This document shows positions 24,386 through 33,954 of a stretch of 64,000 nt of DNA, piece by piece (within the stretch, counting starts at the first letter, position 1; the number at the start of each line of letters is the position of its first letter). The notes under the pieces were generated by a model. It was not told where the DNA came from and made no database searches. It saw nothing but the letters and a program-made list of their open reading frames with translations. Source of the stretch: JAVBTT01 sp031556035 (GTDB taxonomy: Bacteria; Bacillota; Clostridia; Oscillospirales; UBA929); NCBI GenBank assembly GCA_031556035.1, contig JAVBTT010000002.1, forward strand, positions 1 through 64,000, in the 5' to 3' direction. Both the position numbers and the translations under genes were made by a program.

Positions 24386-24970
24386 CTATCTATAGTTCAG
24401 ATAGACGTCCCTCGCCTTTTCGCGCAGCTGCTCGACGGTACCGTTGTTTTCAATAATTATGTCACAGTTTTGAATAAAGTACTCATCGTCCATCTGAGCT
24501 CTCAGGCGCGCCCAGGCGTGCTCCTCATCGAGTCCGTCGCGCTCCATGACGCGCTTGACTCTTTTCCAGAGGGGAGCCACAACACCGACCACAGCGTCGC
24601 ACATGGAAGCGATATCCGTTTCAATGATGTACAGCGCCTCAATGACGACAACGTCGGCGCCGCCTCGCCTTGCTGCGGAGACCTCGGTCTTTACCCTGCC
24701 TACGACGTATTTGTGAGCGATCTCATTGAGCCTCGCAAGCTTTGAGTGATCCGCAAATACAAGCTCGCCCAGCCTCCGCCGGTTGAGCTCCCCGTGTGAA
24801 ACCACCCCGGGAAACGCGTCCTCCAGCTCCCATATCAGGCGTTTTTCCGAGTGCAGAAGCTCATGGTATATATCGTCGCAGTTCAATATCAGAGCGCCGA
24901 AATTTCGCCAGACCTCTATCACCGTGCTCTTTCCAGAGCCGGAGCCTCCCGTCACTCCAAAAACTTTCAT
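24386..24970 (-). CDS. coaE: Dephospho-CoA kinase
   Basis: 194 residues. Catalyses the last step of CoA synthesis, phosphorylating dephospho-CoA with ATP. VFGVTGGSGSGKSTVIEVWR (residues 3-22) is the P-loop, ILNCDDIYHELLHSE the substrate-binding Asp region, and VVVIEALYIIET corresponds to the usual D-x-PLLFE strand, here EALYI. ERDGLDEEHAWARLRAQMDD is the typical helical lid. It sits 48 bases after tsaC on the same strand. Confidence 0.85.
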   Translation of the reverse strand: MKVFGVTGGSGSGKSTVIEVWRNFGALILNCDDIYHELLHSEKRLIWELEDAFPGVVSHGELNRRRLGELVFADHSKLARLNEIAHKYVVGRVKTEVSAARRGGADVVVIEALYIIETDIASMCDAVVGVVAPLWKRVKRVMERDGLDEEHAWARLRAQMDDEYFIQNCDIIIENNGTVEQLREKARDVYLNYR

Positions 24971-25017
24971 ATAACTGCCGCACCACCATCTGTTTAAATC
25001 CTGACGTTACCCGCAGG

Positions 25018-26022
25018 CTACAGCTTCACAACCGCGCCTGCGGCCTTATGAAGCCTGTTCGCCACAGCCGAAAACATGCCTGTATTCTCCGGACAGCGCG
25101 CGCATATCAAATCGACGCCCGCGCGGTCAAGCTTCCGCAGCGCATCAAAGAGCCGCGCCGCCTGAGCCCCGGCGTCCGATTTCCCGCCATAGCACAAAAT
25201 CGCGTCCGCGCCTTCGAAGCATCCGGCCTCCTCGTCAAAGCAGAGCACGCCGAGCCTTTCGTTGTGCGAGCGCCGGCGCACATATTCGCCCGCCAGCCCC
25301 GCATCGCCCTCAAGTATGACCATCGGGGCTCCCGGCGCGTAATGCCGGTACTTCATGCCCGGAGAGCGGGGCGCCGACTCATCGGCCGCAAAAGCGTCGT
25401 TGAGCGGCCCCGTCACCGCCTCTATACTTTCCCTTGCAACTCCGCCGGGACGCAGTATGCAGCGGTTTTTAACGTCCAGGACGGTTGATTCCACCCCTAC
25501 CTCACAGGAACCACCGTCGACAATCAAGTCAATGCGCCCGTCCAGGTCGTCAAGCACATGCCCCGCCGTCGTCGGGCTCGGCCTGCCGGACAGATTGGCG
25601 GACGGCGCGGCAAGCGGGAAGCCCGCCGCGAGTATTATTGCCCGCGCGATATCGTTTCCGGGGCAGCGCACCGCCACCGTGCCCAGCCCGGCCGTAACAT
25701 TGTCCGGCACAAGCCCCGACTTTGGAAGCACGAGGGTCAGCGGCCCCGGCCAGAACTTGTCCGCGAGCTTTTTCGCCTCGTCCGGAAGTCCGGACACGAG
25801 CTCCGGCAGCGCGTCCGCCGACGCGATGTGCGCTATCAGCGGGTTGTCCTGCGGACGGCCCTTGGCCTTGAATATGCGGTCAACCGCTTCAGCATCAAGG
25901 GCGTTGGCCGCGAGCCCGTACACAGTCTCCGTCGGTATCGCGACCAGCCCGCCCCCGCGCAGAAGCTTCCCGGCAAGAGCTATGCTCTCCAAGTCCGCTT
26001 TGAGCAGCAATGTATCCGGCAT
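25018..26022 (-). CDS. tsaC: L-threonylcarbamoyladenylate synthase (TsaC/Sua5)
   Basis: 334 residues. Makes threonylcarbamoyl-AMP from threonine, bicarbonate and ATP for the t6A37 modification of tRNA. The YrdC domain is residues about 1-205, with VAIPTETVYGLAANALDAEA and KGRPQDNPLIAHIASADALP, plus SANLSGRPSPTTAGHVLDDL. The extra C-terminal Sua5 domain (about 225-334) begins after SPGMKYRHYAPGAPMVILEG. The long form is usual in Firmicutes (YwlC). Its start overlaps the prfA stop by one base (TAATG), indicating translational coupling. The partner tsaD is at 49545. Confidence 0.92.
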   Translation of the reverse strand: MPDTLLLKADLESIALAGKLLRGGGLVAIPTETVYGLAANALDAEAVDRIFKAKGRPQDNPLIAHIASADALPELVSGLPDEAKKLADKFWPGPLTLVLPKSGLVPDNVTAGLGTVAVRCPGNDIARAIILAAGFPLAAPSANLSGRPSPTTAGHVLDDLDGRIDLIVDGGSCEVGVESTVLDVKNRCILRPGGVARESIEAVTGPLNDAFAADESAPRSPGMKYRHYAPGAPMVILEGDAGLAGEYVRRRSHNERLGVLCFDEEAGCFEGADAILCYGGKSDAGAQAARLFDALRKLDRAGVDLICARCPENTGMFSAVANRLHKAAGAVVKL

Positions 26023-27080
26023 TATTCAGAGGCCCTCAGCTTTTCCGCCTGATCTGCGGCGATCAGCTCGCCGATCAGGTCGTCCAGGTCGCCGTTCATT
26101 ATCTCATCCAGCTTGTAGAGGGTGAGGTTTATCCGGTGGTCGGTCATGCGCCCCTGCGGAAAATTGTAGGTGCGTATGCGCTCGCTTCTGTCCCCGGTGC
26201 CGACCTGGCTCTTTCGCTCGCTGGCGATCGCCGAGCTCTGCTCCTCCCGCTTCATCTCAAGAAGCTTTGAGCGCAGTATTTTCATGGCGCGGTCCTTGTT
26301 TTTGAACTGGCTGCGCTCGTCCTGACACTCCACAACAATCCCGGTCGGAACATGCACAATCCTTATCGCGCTCTCGGTCTTGTTGACATGCTGTCCGCCC
26401 GCGCCGCTGGAGCGGCAGGTGGATATCTCAAGGTCGCCCTGGTTTATCTCCACGTCCACGTCCTCCGCCTCCGGAAGCACCGCGACCGTCACGGTGGAGG
26501 TGTGTATTCGCCCTGACGCCTCGGTGTCCGGCACGCGCTGGACACGGTGGACGCCGCTCTCAAACTTCAGACGAGAATAAGCGCCGGCACCCTCGATCAT
26601 GAAGCTGATCTCCTTGACGCCGCCGAGCTCTGTGTCGTTCAGGTTCAAGACCTCCGACTTCCAGCGCCTCCTTTCGGCGTACATCGTGTACATTCTGTAC
26701 AGCGACGCCGCGAAAAGCGCGGCCTCCTCGCCTCCGGCCCCGCCCCGTATCTCGACTATGACGTTTTTCTCGTCGTTGGGGTCCTTTGGAAGCAGAAGCA
26801 GACGCATCTCCGCCTCAAGGCTCTCCATGCGCTCTCTGGCCTCGCGGAACTCCTCCTGGGCCATCTCGCGCAGCTCAGGGTCGCTCATCAGCTCGGACGC
26901 GCTTTCGGCGCGCTCCTCACAGCTTTTGTACTCGCGGTATGCCTGCGCCAGCGCGGACAAATCTTTTTGCTCCTTGAGGAGCTTCGCCATGCGCGGCGGG
27001 TCCGAGTAGACCTCCGGTTCGGAAAGAAGGCTCTCTATTTCAAGGTAGCGCTCGTATACGGACTTGAGTTTCTCCAGCAT
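26022..27080 (-). CDS. prfA: Peptide chain release factor 1
   Basis: 352 residues. Recognises UAA/UAG and releases the peptide. CRSSGAGGQHVNKTESAIRI contains the universal GGQ that positions water in the peptidyl-transferase centre (about residue 225), and GVHRVQRVPDTEASGRIHTS is the RF1 domain-2 region. Length is normal (about 355). First gene of the prfA-tsaC-coaE-apeB block. The methyltransferase PrmC that modifies the GGQ Gln lies 36 kb away at the window end instead of next door. Confidence 0.93.
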   Translation of the reverse strand: MLEKLKSVYERYLEIESLLSEPEVYSDPPRMAKLLKEQKDLSALAQAYREYKSCEERAESASELMSDPELREMAQEEFREARERMESLEAEMRLLLLPKDPNDEKNVIVEIRGGAGGEEAALFAASLYRMYTMYAERRRWKSEVLNLNDTELGGVKEISFMIEGAGAYSRLKFESGVHRVQRVPDTEASGRIHTSTVTVAVLPEAEDVDVEINQGDLEISTCRSSGAGGQHVNKTESAIRIVHVPTGIVVECQDERSQFKNKDRAMKILRSKLLEMKREEQSSAIASERKSQVGTGDRSERIRTYNFPQGRMTDHRINLTLYKLDEIMNGDLDDLIGELIAADQAEKLRASE

Positions 27081-27281
27081 TTTTCACACTCCGGGACAGA
27101 TTGGTAAATATTACATCAAGAGTCTCGCGGCACCACACGATTATAACACGCGCTTATTAGTATGTAAAGCTTGTGGTTACGCCCGTCCTTCCCGTCAAGT
27201 GACGCATTATACTCATCTTATGTCCCGCAGTTGAAGGCTCACAAGGGCATGGCGAAATATCCCCTTGTTGCGCGGGATCGC

Positions 27282-28874
27282 TCACTTTTCCGCGCGGGGA
27301 GACTCCGCCCTCCTGATATGGTTGGGCGAGATGTTAAAGTGCTTCTTGAAAAGCCTGTTGAAATAAAACGGATCGTTAATCCCAACCTCACTGGCAACCT
27401 CCTTGACAAGCATATCCCCGGAACGAAGCAATTCGAGCGAACGGTTCATTTTCATTTCGTTTACATATCCAATAATTGACTTCCCGGTGATTTCTTTAAA
27501 AATTTTGCATATATACGTCTTGTCGAGATTGACATGCTCCGCTAGTCCATCCAGGGTTACGCGCTCCGCGCAGGCATGCTCTTCCAGGTATTCAATAATT
27601 GCCTGCACATTCCTGCGCACCTTCCTTCCCAGATTGCTCCGTATCATAACAGCCCTGCCGATAATTTCAAGCAGGTTCTCGCAGAGTTCCCGGTCGCTCT
27701 CGGCGGCCAGCAGGATGTCGCGCTCATTTCTGTACAGCCCGAGGCTGTCCGCGTCAAAGAAAGGCGCACTGTCTATCAGTTCATTGATCGAGCGCTTGAT
27801 AAAACGCTTTAGCGTCATCGGATCCAGCCTGTCCTCCACCGCCTGGCGCAGCAGCTCGCTCATCAGTCTTCCCAGCGGAGCGGCGTCCCCGTCCTCGACA
27901 CAGCCCGTCAGGGTTTTAAAGAAGTGATTTTCGGACAGAAGGGGGCTGCTGTCTGAGAGCGGGAGCTCGGAAGCCGACAGCCCCTCGCATTGAAACTCCG
28001 AGTAAAAACAGAGCTTGAGAGCCTCCCTGCCCGCTTCGGCGGATTTCAGAAAATCCCGGTATGAAAAGGACACGCCGATGGATACGCTGACCATGTCGGC
28101 GCTGTAATATATCTCTGACAGCTCGGCAAGCCGGCGGAAAAAGAACGGTGCGTTCAGCTTCCCGACACCCTGAGAGCTGAGCCCCACGGACACCAGCCCA
28201 GCGGACGGGCCCAACCCCACGAAGGAAATCCACTGCGTCTTTTTGATCAGCTCTGAGACAATGTTAATCACCGTATCGCCATACTCCTGCGCGAATCTGG
28301 AGTGTGACCGATACCTGCTGAAAACTAAAAAAGAGAACACTCCGGCGCCGTCGGGCAGGGGATACGCCTCCTCCATGCGTTCAATAAGGGGGCCGTCCTC
28401 CTCTCCTCCCAGCGCCCGGCGCACGCACTGATCCATCACCAGGCTGACGCTCAGATGCTTTTGGGGGGCCTGTATCCTGCCAGTAAGGGAGCGTTTTTCG
28501 TCCAGCCTGTCCGCGATTCTGTTCAGAGTCGCGTTAAACTCCTCGGCGTTGATCCCCACCTTCATCAGGTAGTCAAAAGCGCCGTATTTCAGACAGCTGC
28601 GCACCATCTTGAAGTCGTTATAATTTGAAATAATGAGTATTTCTCCCGAGAAATCCAGATCACGCAGCGCCTTGACAAGCTCGACGCCATCCATCACCGG
28701 CATTTTGATGTCGCTGATGATGATGTCCGGCGGGTCATCTATGACGGCTTTGTAAGCGGCCAGACCGTTCGGCTCCGAGCCTGCGAACGCAAAGCGGCCT
28801 TCGCTCCAGTTTATCATGGCCTTGATCGCAAGGTGCACAATCTTTTCATCGTCGACAATGAGGATTTTATACAT
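27282..28874 (-). CDS. AraC-type response regulator (YesN-like), long form
   Basis: 530 residues. The receiver domain is residues 1-120: ILIVDDEKIVHLAIKAM with the acidic pocket, the phospho-acceptor Asp in PDIIISDIKMPVMDG, and GAFDYLMKV at the end. A middle region of about 290 residues without an obvious fold (possibly a degenerate GGDEF-like helper, as in YesN) is followed by the two-helix-turn-helix AraC domain (residues about 425-525: LDGLAEHVNLDKTYICKIFK and VKEVASEVGINDPFYFNRLF). Start chosen at 28874, behind GAGGTGCCCC. No sensor kinase is adjacent. It probably regulates the glycan locus or the beta-helix gene at 29117. Confidence 0.85.
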   Translation of the reverse strand: MYKILIVDDEKIVHLAIKAMINWSEGRFAFAGSEPNGLAAYKAVIDDPPDIIISDIKMPVMDGVELVKALRDLDFSGEILIISNYNDFKMVRSCLKYGAFDYLMKVGINAEEFNATLNRIADRLDEKRSLTGRIQAPQKHLSVSLVMDQCVRRALGGEEDGPLIERMEEAYPLPDGAGVFSFLVFSRYRSHSRFAQEYGDTVINIVSELIKKTQWISFVGLGPSAGLVSVGLSSQGVGKLNAPFFFRRLAELSEIYYSADMVSVSIGVSFSYRDFLKSAEAGREALKLCFYSEFQCEGLSASELPLSDSSPLLSENHFFKTLTGCVEDGDAAPLGRLMSELLRQAVEDRLDPMTLKRFIKRSINELIDSAPFFDADSLGLYRNERDILLAAESDRELCENLLEIIGRAVMIRSNLGRKVRRNVQAIIEYLEEHACAERVTLDGLAEHVNLDKTYICKIFKEITGKSIIGYVNEMKMNRSLELLRSGDMLVKEVASEVGINDPFYFNRLFKKHFNISPNHIRRAESPRAEK

Positions 28875-29051
28875 GGGGCACCTCAGCATCCATTGAAATC
28901 ACGGGTTGCCGATTTTTCTGTCCGCGCCTTGGCATGGGATCGGTATACGCCCGGACAGCTGCGCATCCCTATTTTATCATACCCGATGCCGCTTTTAAAC
29001 AGGTATTAGTATTAGTATAAAAAGTGGACAGGGCAACAATATGCCGTACCG

Positions 29052-29091
29052 ACAGTTTCCCCCCGCCCAAGGGCGGGGGGAAACTGTTTTT
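29052..29091 (+). terminator. Strong 17-bp hairpin with U-tract
   Basis: ACAGTTTCCCCCCGCCC (29052-29068) pairs perfectly with GGGCGGGGGGAAACTGT (29071-29087), then TTTT. The T-run is on the plus strand, although both flanking genes are on the minus strand. It may serve as a barrier after the minus-strand gene ending at 29117. Confidence 0.6.
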
Positions 29092-29116
29092 ATGCTCGGG
29101 GAGAGGGGGATCAGCT

Positions 29117-32100
29117 TTACTTTATCAGGGTAAAGGTGAAGCTGTAGCTCGGGAACAGAATCGGATACTTGAGTCCGGTGACGACGACGGTGTTGCCCGT
29201 TTCGGCGAATACGCCGTCAACGCGCAGGCTCTTTCCGTCCTCCAGAATCTGATAGGAGGCTGTGGCGGCCCCGTTCAGGGTGACCTTGGCCTTAGCGACG
29301 TTGAAGGAAATATCCGCAGTGAAGTTCGCGATGGCGTAGCCTTCAAACAGGGTGAGCGAAGGCTCCCAGATCGACGCGGGCATCCCAACCACAACGAGAC
29401 TGTCAAAGGCTGAGGGCGCCCTGTCGCCGACATAGCCGCCGACCTTGTAGGCTCCGGCCTTTATGGCGTTGGTTCCGATCTTGATGACGGCGGAACCGGA
29501 GGAGGCGTCGACCGGTTCGGAGACCATGACGCCCTGCGCGTCGTACAGCGCGACATAGACGGGCTCGTCAGTGGCCTCGCTGAGCTGGACGGTCACCGGG
29601 ATGTTTGCCGCGCAGTCCTCAACGAGGGTCTTGGCCTTGGAGTTGATGGCAACGCTGGTGACCTTGACGTGCGCGATGATCTCCTCCTCGTAAAGGGCTT
29701 TGACCTCCGCCTGGGTCATCGCGCCGCTGTACAGGGAAATCTCCGCGATCTTTCCAAAGAAAGCGTCGTTTCTGTGCATGTTGGTGATGTCGTCGGGGTA
29801 CGCTTCGTTTGTGGCCGAGTTGCCGAACAGCATGTCGCTTGTGTTCGGAACGAGACCCTTGGCTTCGTCCGTGTAAGGATTGTAAATGCGCTGGTTGACG
29901 GCGAGGTAGCCGTCGATGTAGACGCGGTGATACCAGCCGTCCCATGTCATGACCACATGGTTCCAGCGATTGCCCTTCATGTATTTCTGCGCCTCGGCCG
30001 AGCCCTTGTCCTCAATGGTCTCCTGCCGTCCCGCCGGGGTTTCCGCGGTGTTGTACACGTTGTTGGTGTTCCAGAAAGCGCCGCTGGAGCCGGCGTAGAA
30101 TGTCGTGCTGGAGAATGAGGAGGAAGCCCTGGTCGCGCCCTTCATGTACAGCATCATATCCCGTTTGCCGTTGGTGGGCGCGTTGGGCGCGCGGTAGACG
30201 TCGTCCAGCGACACCCACATCTCGATGGAATAGCTGTCATACATGGCGGCGGGGAAGGCGTCATTTGCCAGGGACAGGTAGGATTTGTTCGTTCCGGCGG
30301 TGGTCCAGACCTGGGTGTTGCCCTCAGTGCCGAGCTGGGCGTACCCGAAGTGGGCGTAGCGCCCAAGCTCCGCGTCCTCGCCCCACTCCAGGAAGCCCGG
30401 GGTCAGGGGGGCGTCAACTCCGTTGCCCGCCACATTGGGAATGCCGCTGGAGATATTGTCCTGCAGGCTCCAGGTGGCAGTATCCTCAAAGTCCCATTTG
30501 CGCTCAAGCGTTACCGCCTGCTTCTTCTGGGTGACATATCCGGCCACAAGATAGGTGTTGAAATGCTCAAATACCGGCTTTTCGATCGCGTTGTAGATAA
30601 GGCGGATTTTCGAGGCGCTCTTGCGGACGTCGGCAGTCGCGCCGTCGGGTATCAGATCGTCGAAGAAATGCGAGACCACGCCCTTCAAGCCACTTCCTCC
30701 GCCGACCTTCACCCATTCGTCCCCGATCAGGACGTCAAAAGAGTATGCCGTGACTAAATTGGTCTTTTCCTTCAGGGAGATGCGGTTGAAGGTCTGCGCC
30801 TCGGCCAGGGTGAGCTCGATCGTTCCGTAGTCGCCCTCAAACGTGTCGGACGTGATCTCGCCCGCGAACGCGGCGGAGGACTCCTGATTGGGGGCGCCGG
30901 GGTCCTCTTTGTTGAAGACCATGATCTGGCCGATATAAGCGGTGTCGATCAGCTCTTTCAGATCGATGCGCAGCTTGCTGGTGGTCACCGGCTCAAACAC
31001 GTCGTTGAGGTAGTTGTTCATAACGGCCGCCATGGCCGCGTTGGTCTCGGACGAGACGCTGTTGGTGGCCGTTCCGGCTCTGTTCAGGTTGGGAGCGACC
31101 TCATAGAAGGGCACCCAGCTCTGAGAGGCCTCATCCCACATGGAGTATGTGTAGTAGACGATTTTCGGTCTCCAGTCAGTATATGCCGTTGTCCTGTCAT
31201 TTCCCGGATGGGTGGAGGTCCACTCAAGGAGCCTGACGTTGTTGAACGTGGTGGGCTCGCCGAAGTCGATCTCAATCCACTGGGGCTTTGCGTCGCCAGT
31301 GTTCCACATATTGGACTGCGTGCTGGGCGCCCAGGTGCGGCCCGCCGAGAACGCGATGCCGTCCGTCAGCGTGTAGGCGCGGCTGGATGTGTACTGGCTG
31401 GTGCACTTTTTCCAGAGAGCCAGGTTGCCGTCTCCGGGGAGGATCAGGGCCGGCTGAGTTATGGAGTCTTCAGGCTTCGCGTTCTCGACGCTCCACTGGT
31501 GGATGCCGATGTCGGGCGTGTTGTTGGCAAAGCCCTCATTGCCGAAGAAGTCCTTGACGCCGCTCAGCGCGTAGATGTATCCCGCCATCATATCGCGTGT
31601 GAAGCCGCCGGGGACGGTCGGGTCGTCGACCTTGTCCAGCGTGCCGGGCGCGCCGGTTGTGCCGCCGGCTGCGCTGGGGGCTCCCGCCGGGATATTGTAT
31701 TCGCGGATGGGGGTGTTGAAGCTCAGGCCCTTGCCGATCAGAGGAGAAGCCTCCGAGCCGATCTTCCAGTTGTTGAACCACGGGTCAAGCGCTCCCGTCT
31801 CGGGATCTATCATGAGGTTGTTGACGCGCTGCCTGCTGTCGGCCGGGAACGCGGGGTAGGCCGCGTCATACCAGGGAGACTTGATGGAGCCCGTGCCGGA
31901 CACGCCGGCCAGCTTCGGGTCGCCCGCCTCGCCGTAGCCGACCAGGTTGTTCTGGAAGTCCAGGTTGTCGGTGATGGCCCACGGGCCAACCGACTCAACT
32001 GTCTCTGTGGAACGGTGGGTTGTGTTCCCGTTGGCGAAATAGAAGTAGTTGTTAAACCACGCCGAGCTCCTGTAGCCCGAGACGCCTGTTATGCCCTGGA

Positions 32101-33802
32101 ACAGCCAGTGCGAGCCGTCGCGGCCGTTGCCGTAGTCGTAGAACAGGTTGTTGATCATGTAGTTCTTATAGGTGGTGTTGTTATTGTTCGCGAACCAGTT
32201 GTTTGTATCCCAGATTCGGTAGCACTCCTCGTACCCGCCCTGAGAGCGGTTCGGCGCGGTTCGGGTGGAATCACGGAATGTGGTGCTGTCGAAGTAAACG
32301 ATGTTGTTGACGATGTAGGTCGGGCCGTAGTCCTGACCGTAGGCGCCGTTAATGAAGAAGGAGCGCTTGTCGTGGGCGATGTTGTAGCGCAGGATGTTGC
32401 CGTGGTTGCGCCCGAGCCAGTTGAACGTGCCCATCGGGTTGTTGTACGTGTAGTTGTATTCATGGATGACGTTGTGCAGGCCCGAGTCGTAGTCCCAGGC
32501 GCCGCCGTCCGCGCCGCCGGTGGGGCTCAGAACGCGCCCGGCTCCGGGGCCGTTGGCGATGACGTTGCGCGCGTAGGTCACGTTGCTGGCGCGCCAGGAG
32601 TACATGCCGGCGCACTCGCGCTTGTAGTACATGCCCCAGTTGTCGGTGGTGTTGTTTTCGGTTATTGCGCCGTCCACGCAGCACAGGTCGATGATGCCGC
32701 CCAGGATCTCATCGGCGTAGTTGTCGCGGAAGACCATGTTTCTCATGAAGTTGCCGCTGTTGTCGGAGAACCTGACCGCACCGGCGTCGTCGGTGAAGAC
32801 GTAGGTGGCGTACTGCATGGTGCCCACCCTGCGGAAGGTGTTCCTCTCCATGTACACGTTTTCCATGGTCACGTTGGGGCGCAGCGTTCCGACTATGTAG
32901 GCGATCATGGCGCCCTCAAACATGGACTTCGAGTAGAAATTGCCCCACATCGTGATGCCGTCTATGTCGTGGAGGTAGTTGTCCTCGATATAGACGTTTT
33001 TCATCAGATATGAGTTGAGCTGCTCGTCGCTCCACTCCTGCGGCAGCTTGTCGGTGCTCAGCAGCATCACGACGCCGTTGCGTGTGTTGGCCGCCGCTCG
33101 CCTGGCGGTATGGAACAGGATGCCGGCCTGAGCGGGTCCATCATGCCCCGGGCCCGTGCCCGTCTGGGTGCTGCGCACCGCATACTGATCCGCAACATCT
33201 TCCGGGAGCCCGACCCGCTCGATAAACTGGTCTATGTTCGTGCCGGTGTTGTTGGCGAAAACAAAGTCGTTGTCGTTTGTGATCTGCAGGTGGCGCATTT
33301 CAAAGTTGGCCACGTTGACAAGCATCGCGGCGCCCGATTCGCCCTGCCAGTAGTGGTTGTTTGTGCCCAACGGCTGGCCGTCGTCGCCCAGCCCGAAGCC
33401 GCCCATGGCGTCAATGCGCGGGTAGTCAGTGATGTTTCCCTGGAGGGCAAGGGGGCCGTAGAAATCGAAAACAATCGGGTTTTCCTCGGTGCCAAAGCAG
33501 TTTTGCACCCACAGCTGGGCTCTCCAGGTGTCACCGGCCTTGAACATGACATGGTCGCCCGGGTTCAGGCCGCCCGCCTTTGTGACCGTGTTGAGCTTTT
33601 GGACTGTCTTCCAGGCCGTCGCAGGGGTGAGGCCGTCGTTGGAATCGCTGCCTTCGCTGCTGCTGATGAAGTAATAGCGGCCCATCTCAAGCGGCGCGCT
33701 CCAAGGATCCGCCGCGGCAGCCGGGGCCGCCAGCGCGGGGATCAGCGCCATAAGCATTGCAAGGGCAAGAACCAGGGACAGTTTCCTTTTCGCGTTAATC
33801 AT
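29117..33802 (-). CDS. Giant secreted beta-helix protein with F5/8C-like and LamG-like domains
   Basis: 1561 residues. The signal peptide is KRKLSLVLALAMLMALIPAL to about residue 31. Residues about 40-560 are a right-handed parallel beta-helix of the pectate-lyase/GH28-like type, with many Asn ladders (for example NNTTDNWGMYYKRECAGMYS). Residues about 790-930 resemble an F5/8C carbohydrate-binding domain (WIEIDFGEPTTFNNVRLLEW), and a second one is likely at 970-1090. Residues about 1110-1360 are a LamG/concanavalin-like domain (WNHVVMTWDGWYHRVYIDGY). An Ig-like segment follows, then a tail ending GLKYPILFPSYSFTFTLIK, shared with the protein at 9328. Likely a polysaccharide lyase or hydrolase on extracellular glycans; catalytic residues could not be assigned. 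GAGGTGGGTGA precedes the ATG. Confidence 0.8.
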   Translation of the reverse strand: MINAKRKLSLVLALAMLMALIPALAAPAAAADPWSAPLEMGRYYFISSSEGSDSNDGLTPATAWKTVQKLNTVTKAGGLNPGDHVMFKAGDTWRAQLWVQNCFGTEENPIVFDFYGPLALQGNITDYPRIDAMGGFGLGDDGQPLGTNNHYWQGESGAAMLVNVANFEMRHLQITNDNDFVFANNTGTNIDQFIERVGLPEDVADQYAVRSTQTGTGPGHDGPAQAGILFHTARRAAANTRNGVVMLLSTDKLPQEWSDEQLNSYLMKNVYIEDNYLHDIDGITMWGNFYSKSMFEGAMIAYIVGTLRPNVTMENVYMERNTFRRVGTMQYATYVFTDDAGAVRFSDNSGNFMRNMVFRDNYADEILGGIIDLCCVDGAITENNTTDNWGMYYKRECAGMYSWRASNVTYARNVIANGPGAGRVLSPTGGADGGAWDYDSGLHNVIHEYNYTYNNPMGTFNWLGRNHGNILRYNIAHDKRSFFINGAYGQDYGPTYIVNNIVYFDSTTFRDSTRTAPNRSQGGYEECYRIWDTNNWFANNNNTTYKNYMINNLFYDYGNGRDGSHWLFQGITGVSGYRSSAWFNNYFYFANGNTTHRSTETVESVGPWAITDNLDFQNNLVGYGEAGDPKLAGVSGTGSIKSPWYDAAYPAFPADSRQRVNNLMIDPETGALDPWFNNWKIGSEASPLIGKGLSFNTPIREYNIPAGAPSAAGGTTGAPGTLDKVDDPTVPGGFTRDMMAGYIYALSGVKDFFGNEGFANNTPDIGIHQWSVENAKPEDSITQPALILPGDGNLALWKKCTSQYTSSRAYTLTDGIAFSAGRTWAPSTQSNMWNTGDAKPQWIEIDFGEPTTFNNVRLLEWTSTHPGNDRTTAYTDWRPKIVYYTYSMWDEASQSWVPFYEVAPNLNRAGTATNSVSSETNAAMAAVMNNYLNDVFEPVTTSKLRIDLKELIDTAYIGQIMVFNKEDPGAPNQESSAAFAGEITSDTFEGDYGTIELTLAEAQTFNRISLKEKTNLVTAYSFDVLIGDEWVKVGGGSGLKGVVSHFFDDLIPDGATADVRKSASKIRLIYNAIEKPVFEHFNTYLVAGYVTQKKQAVTLERKWDFEDTATWSLQDNISSGIPNVAGNGVDAPLTPGFLEWGEDAELGRYAHFGYAQLGTEGNTQVWTTAGTNKSYLSLANDAFPAAMYDSYSIEMWVSLDDVYRAPNAPTNGKRDMMLYMKGATRASSSFSSTTFYAGSSGAFWNTNNVYNTAETPAGRQETIEDKGSAEAQKYMKGNRWNHVVMTWDGWYHRVYIDGYLAVNQRIYNPYTDEAKGLVPNTSDMLFGNSATNEAYPDDITNMHRNDAFFGKIAEISLYSGAMTQAEVKALYEEEIIAHVKVTSVAINSKAKTLVEDCAANIPVTVQLSEATDEPVYVALYDAQGVMVSEPVDASSGSAVIKIGTNAIKAGAYKVGGYVGDRAPSAFDSLVVVGMPASIWEPSLTLFEGYAIANFTADISFNVAKAKVTLNGAATASYQILEDGKSLRVDGVFAETGNTVVVTGLKYPILFPSYSFTFTLIK

Positions 33803-33954
33803 GATTCACCCACCTCATATTGATTGTGAACGCGTATATCTGCGCCTGTGCAAGGTAGTTTCAACCGGATTTTCCTTCACCTCACTCTCACGAATATACG
33901 AATGCTCCGGAAGCCACACATGGATTCCGGCGTAATATATCATCGGGCCGCTTC

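Noticed and set aside
22901..24745. 614-codon plus-strand open frame
   Set aside because: Antisense to apeB and part of coaE, which have clear family motifs; the long open frame is a by-product of GC-rich codon use, with no ribosome site or recognisable domain.
31208..33013. 601-codon plus-strand open frame
   Set aside because: Antisense to the beta-helix protein. Val/Ala/Gly-rich translation with no family features.
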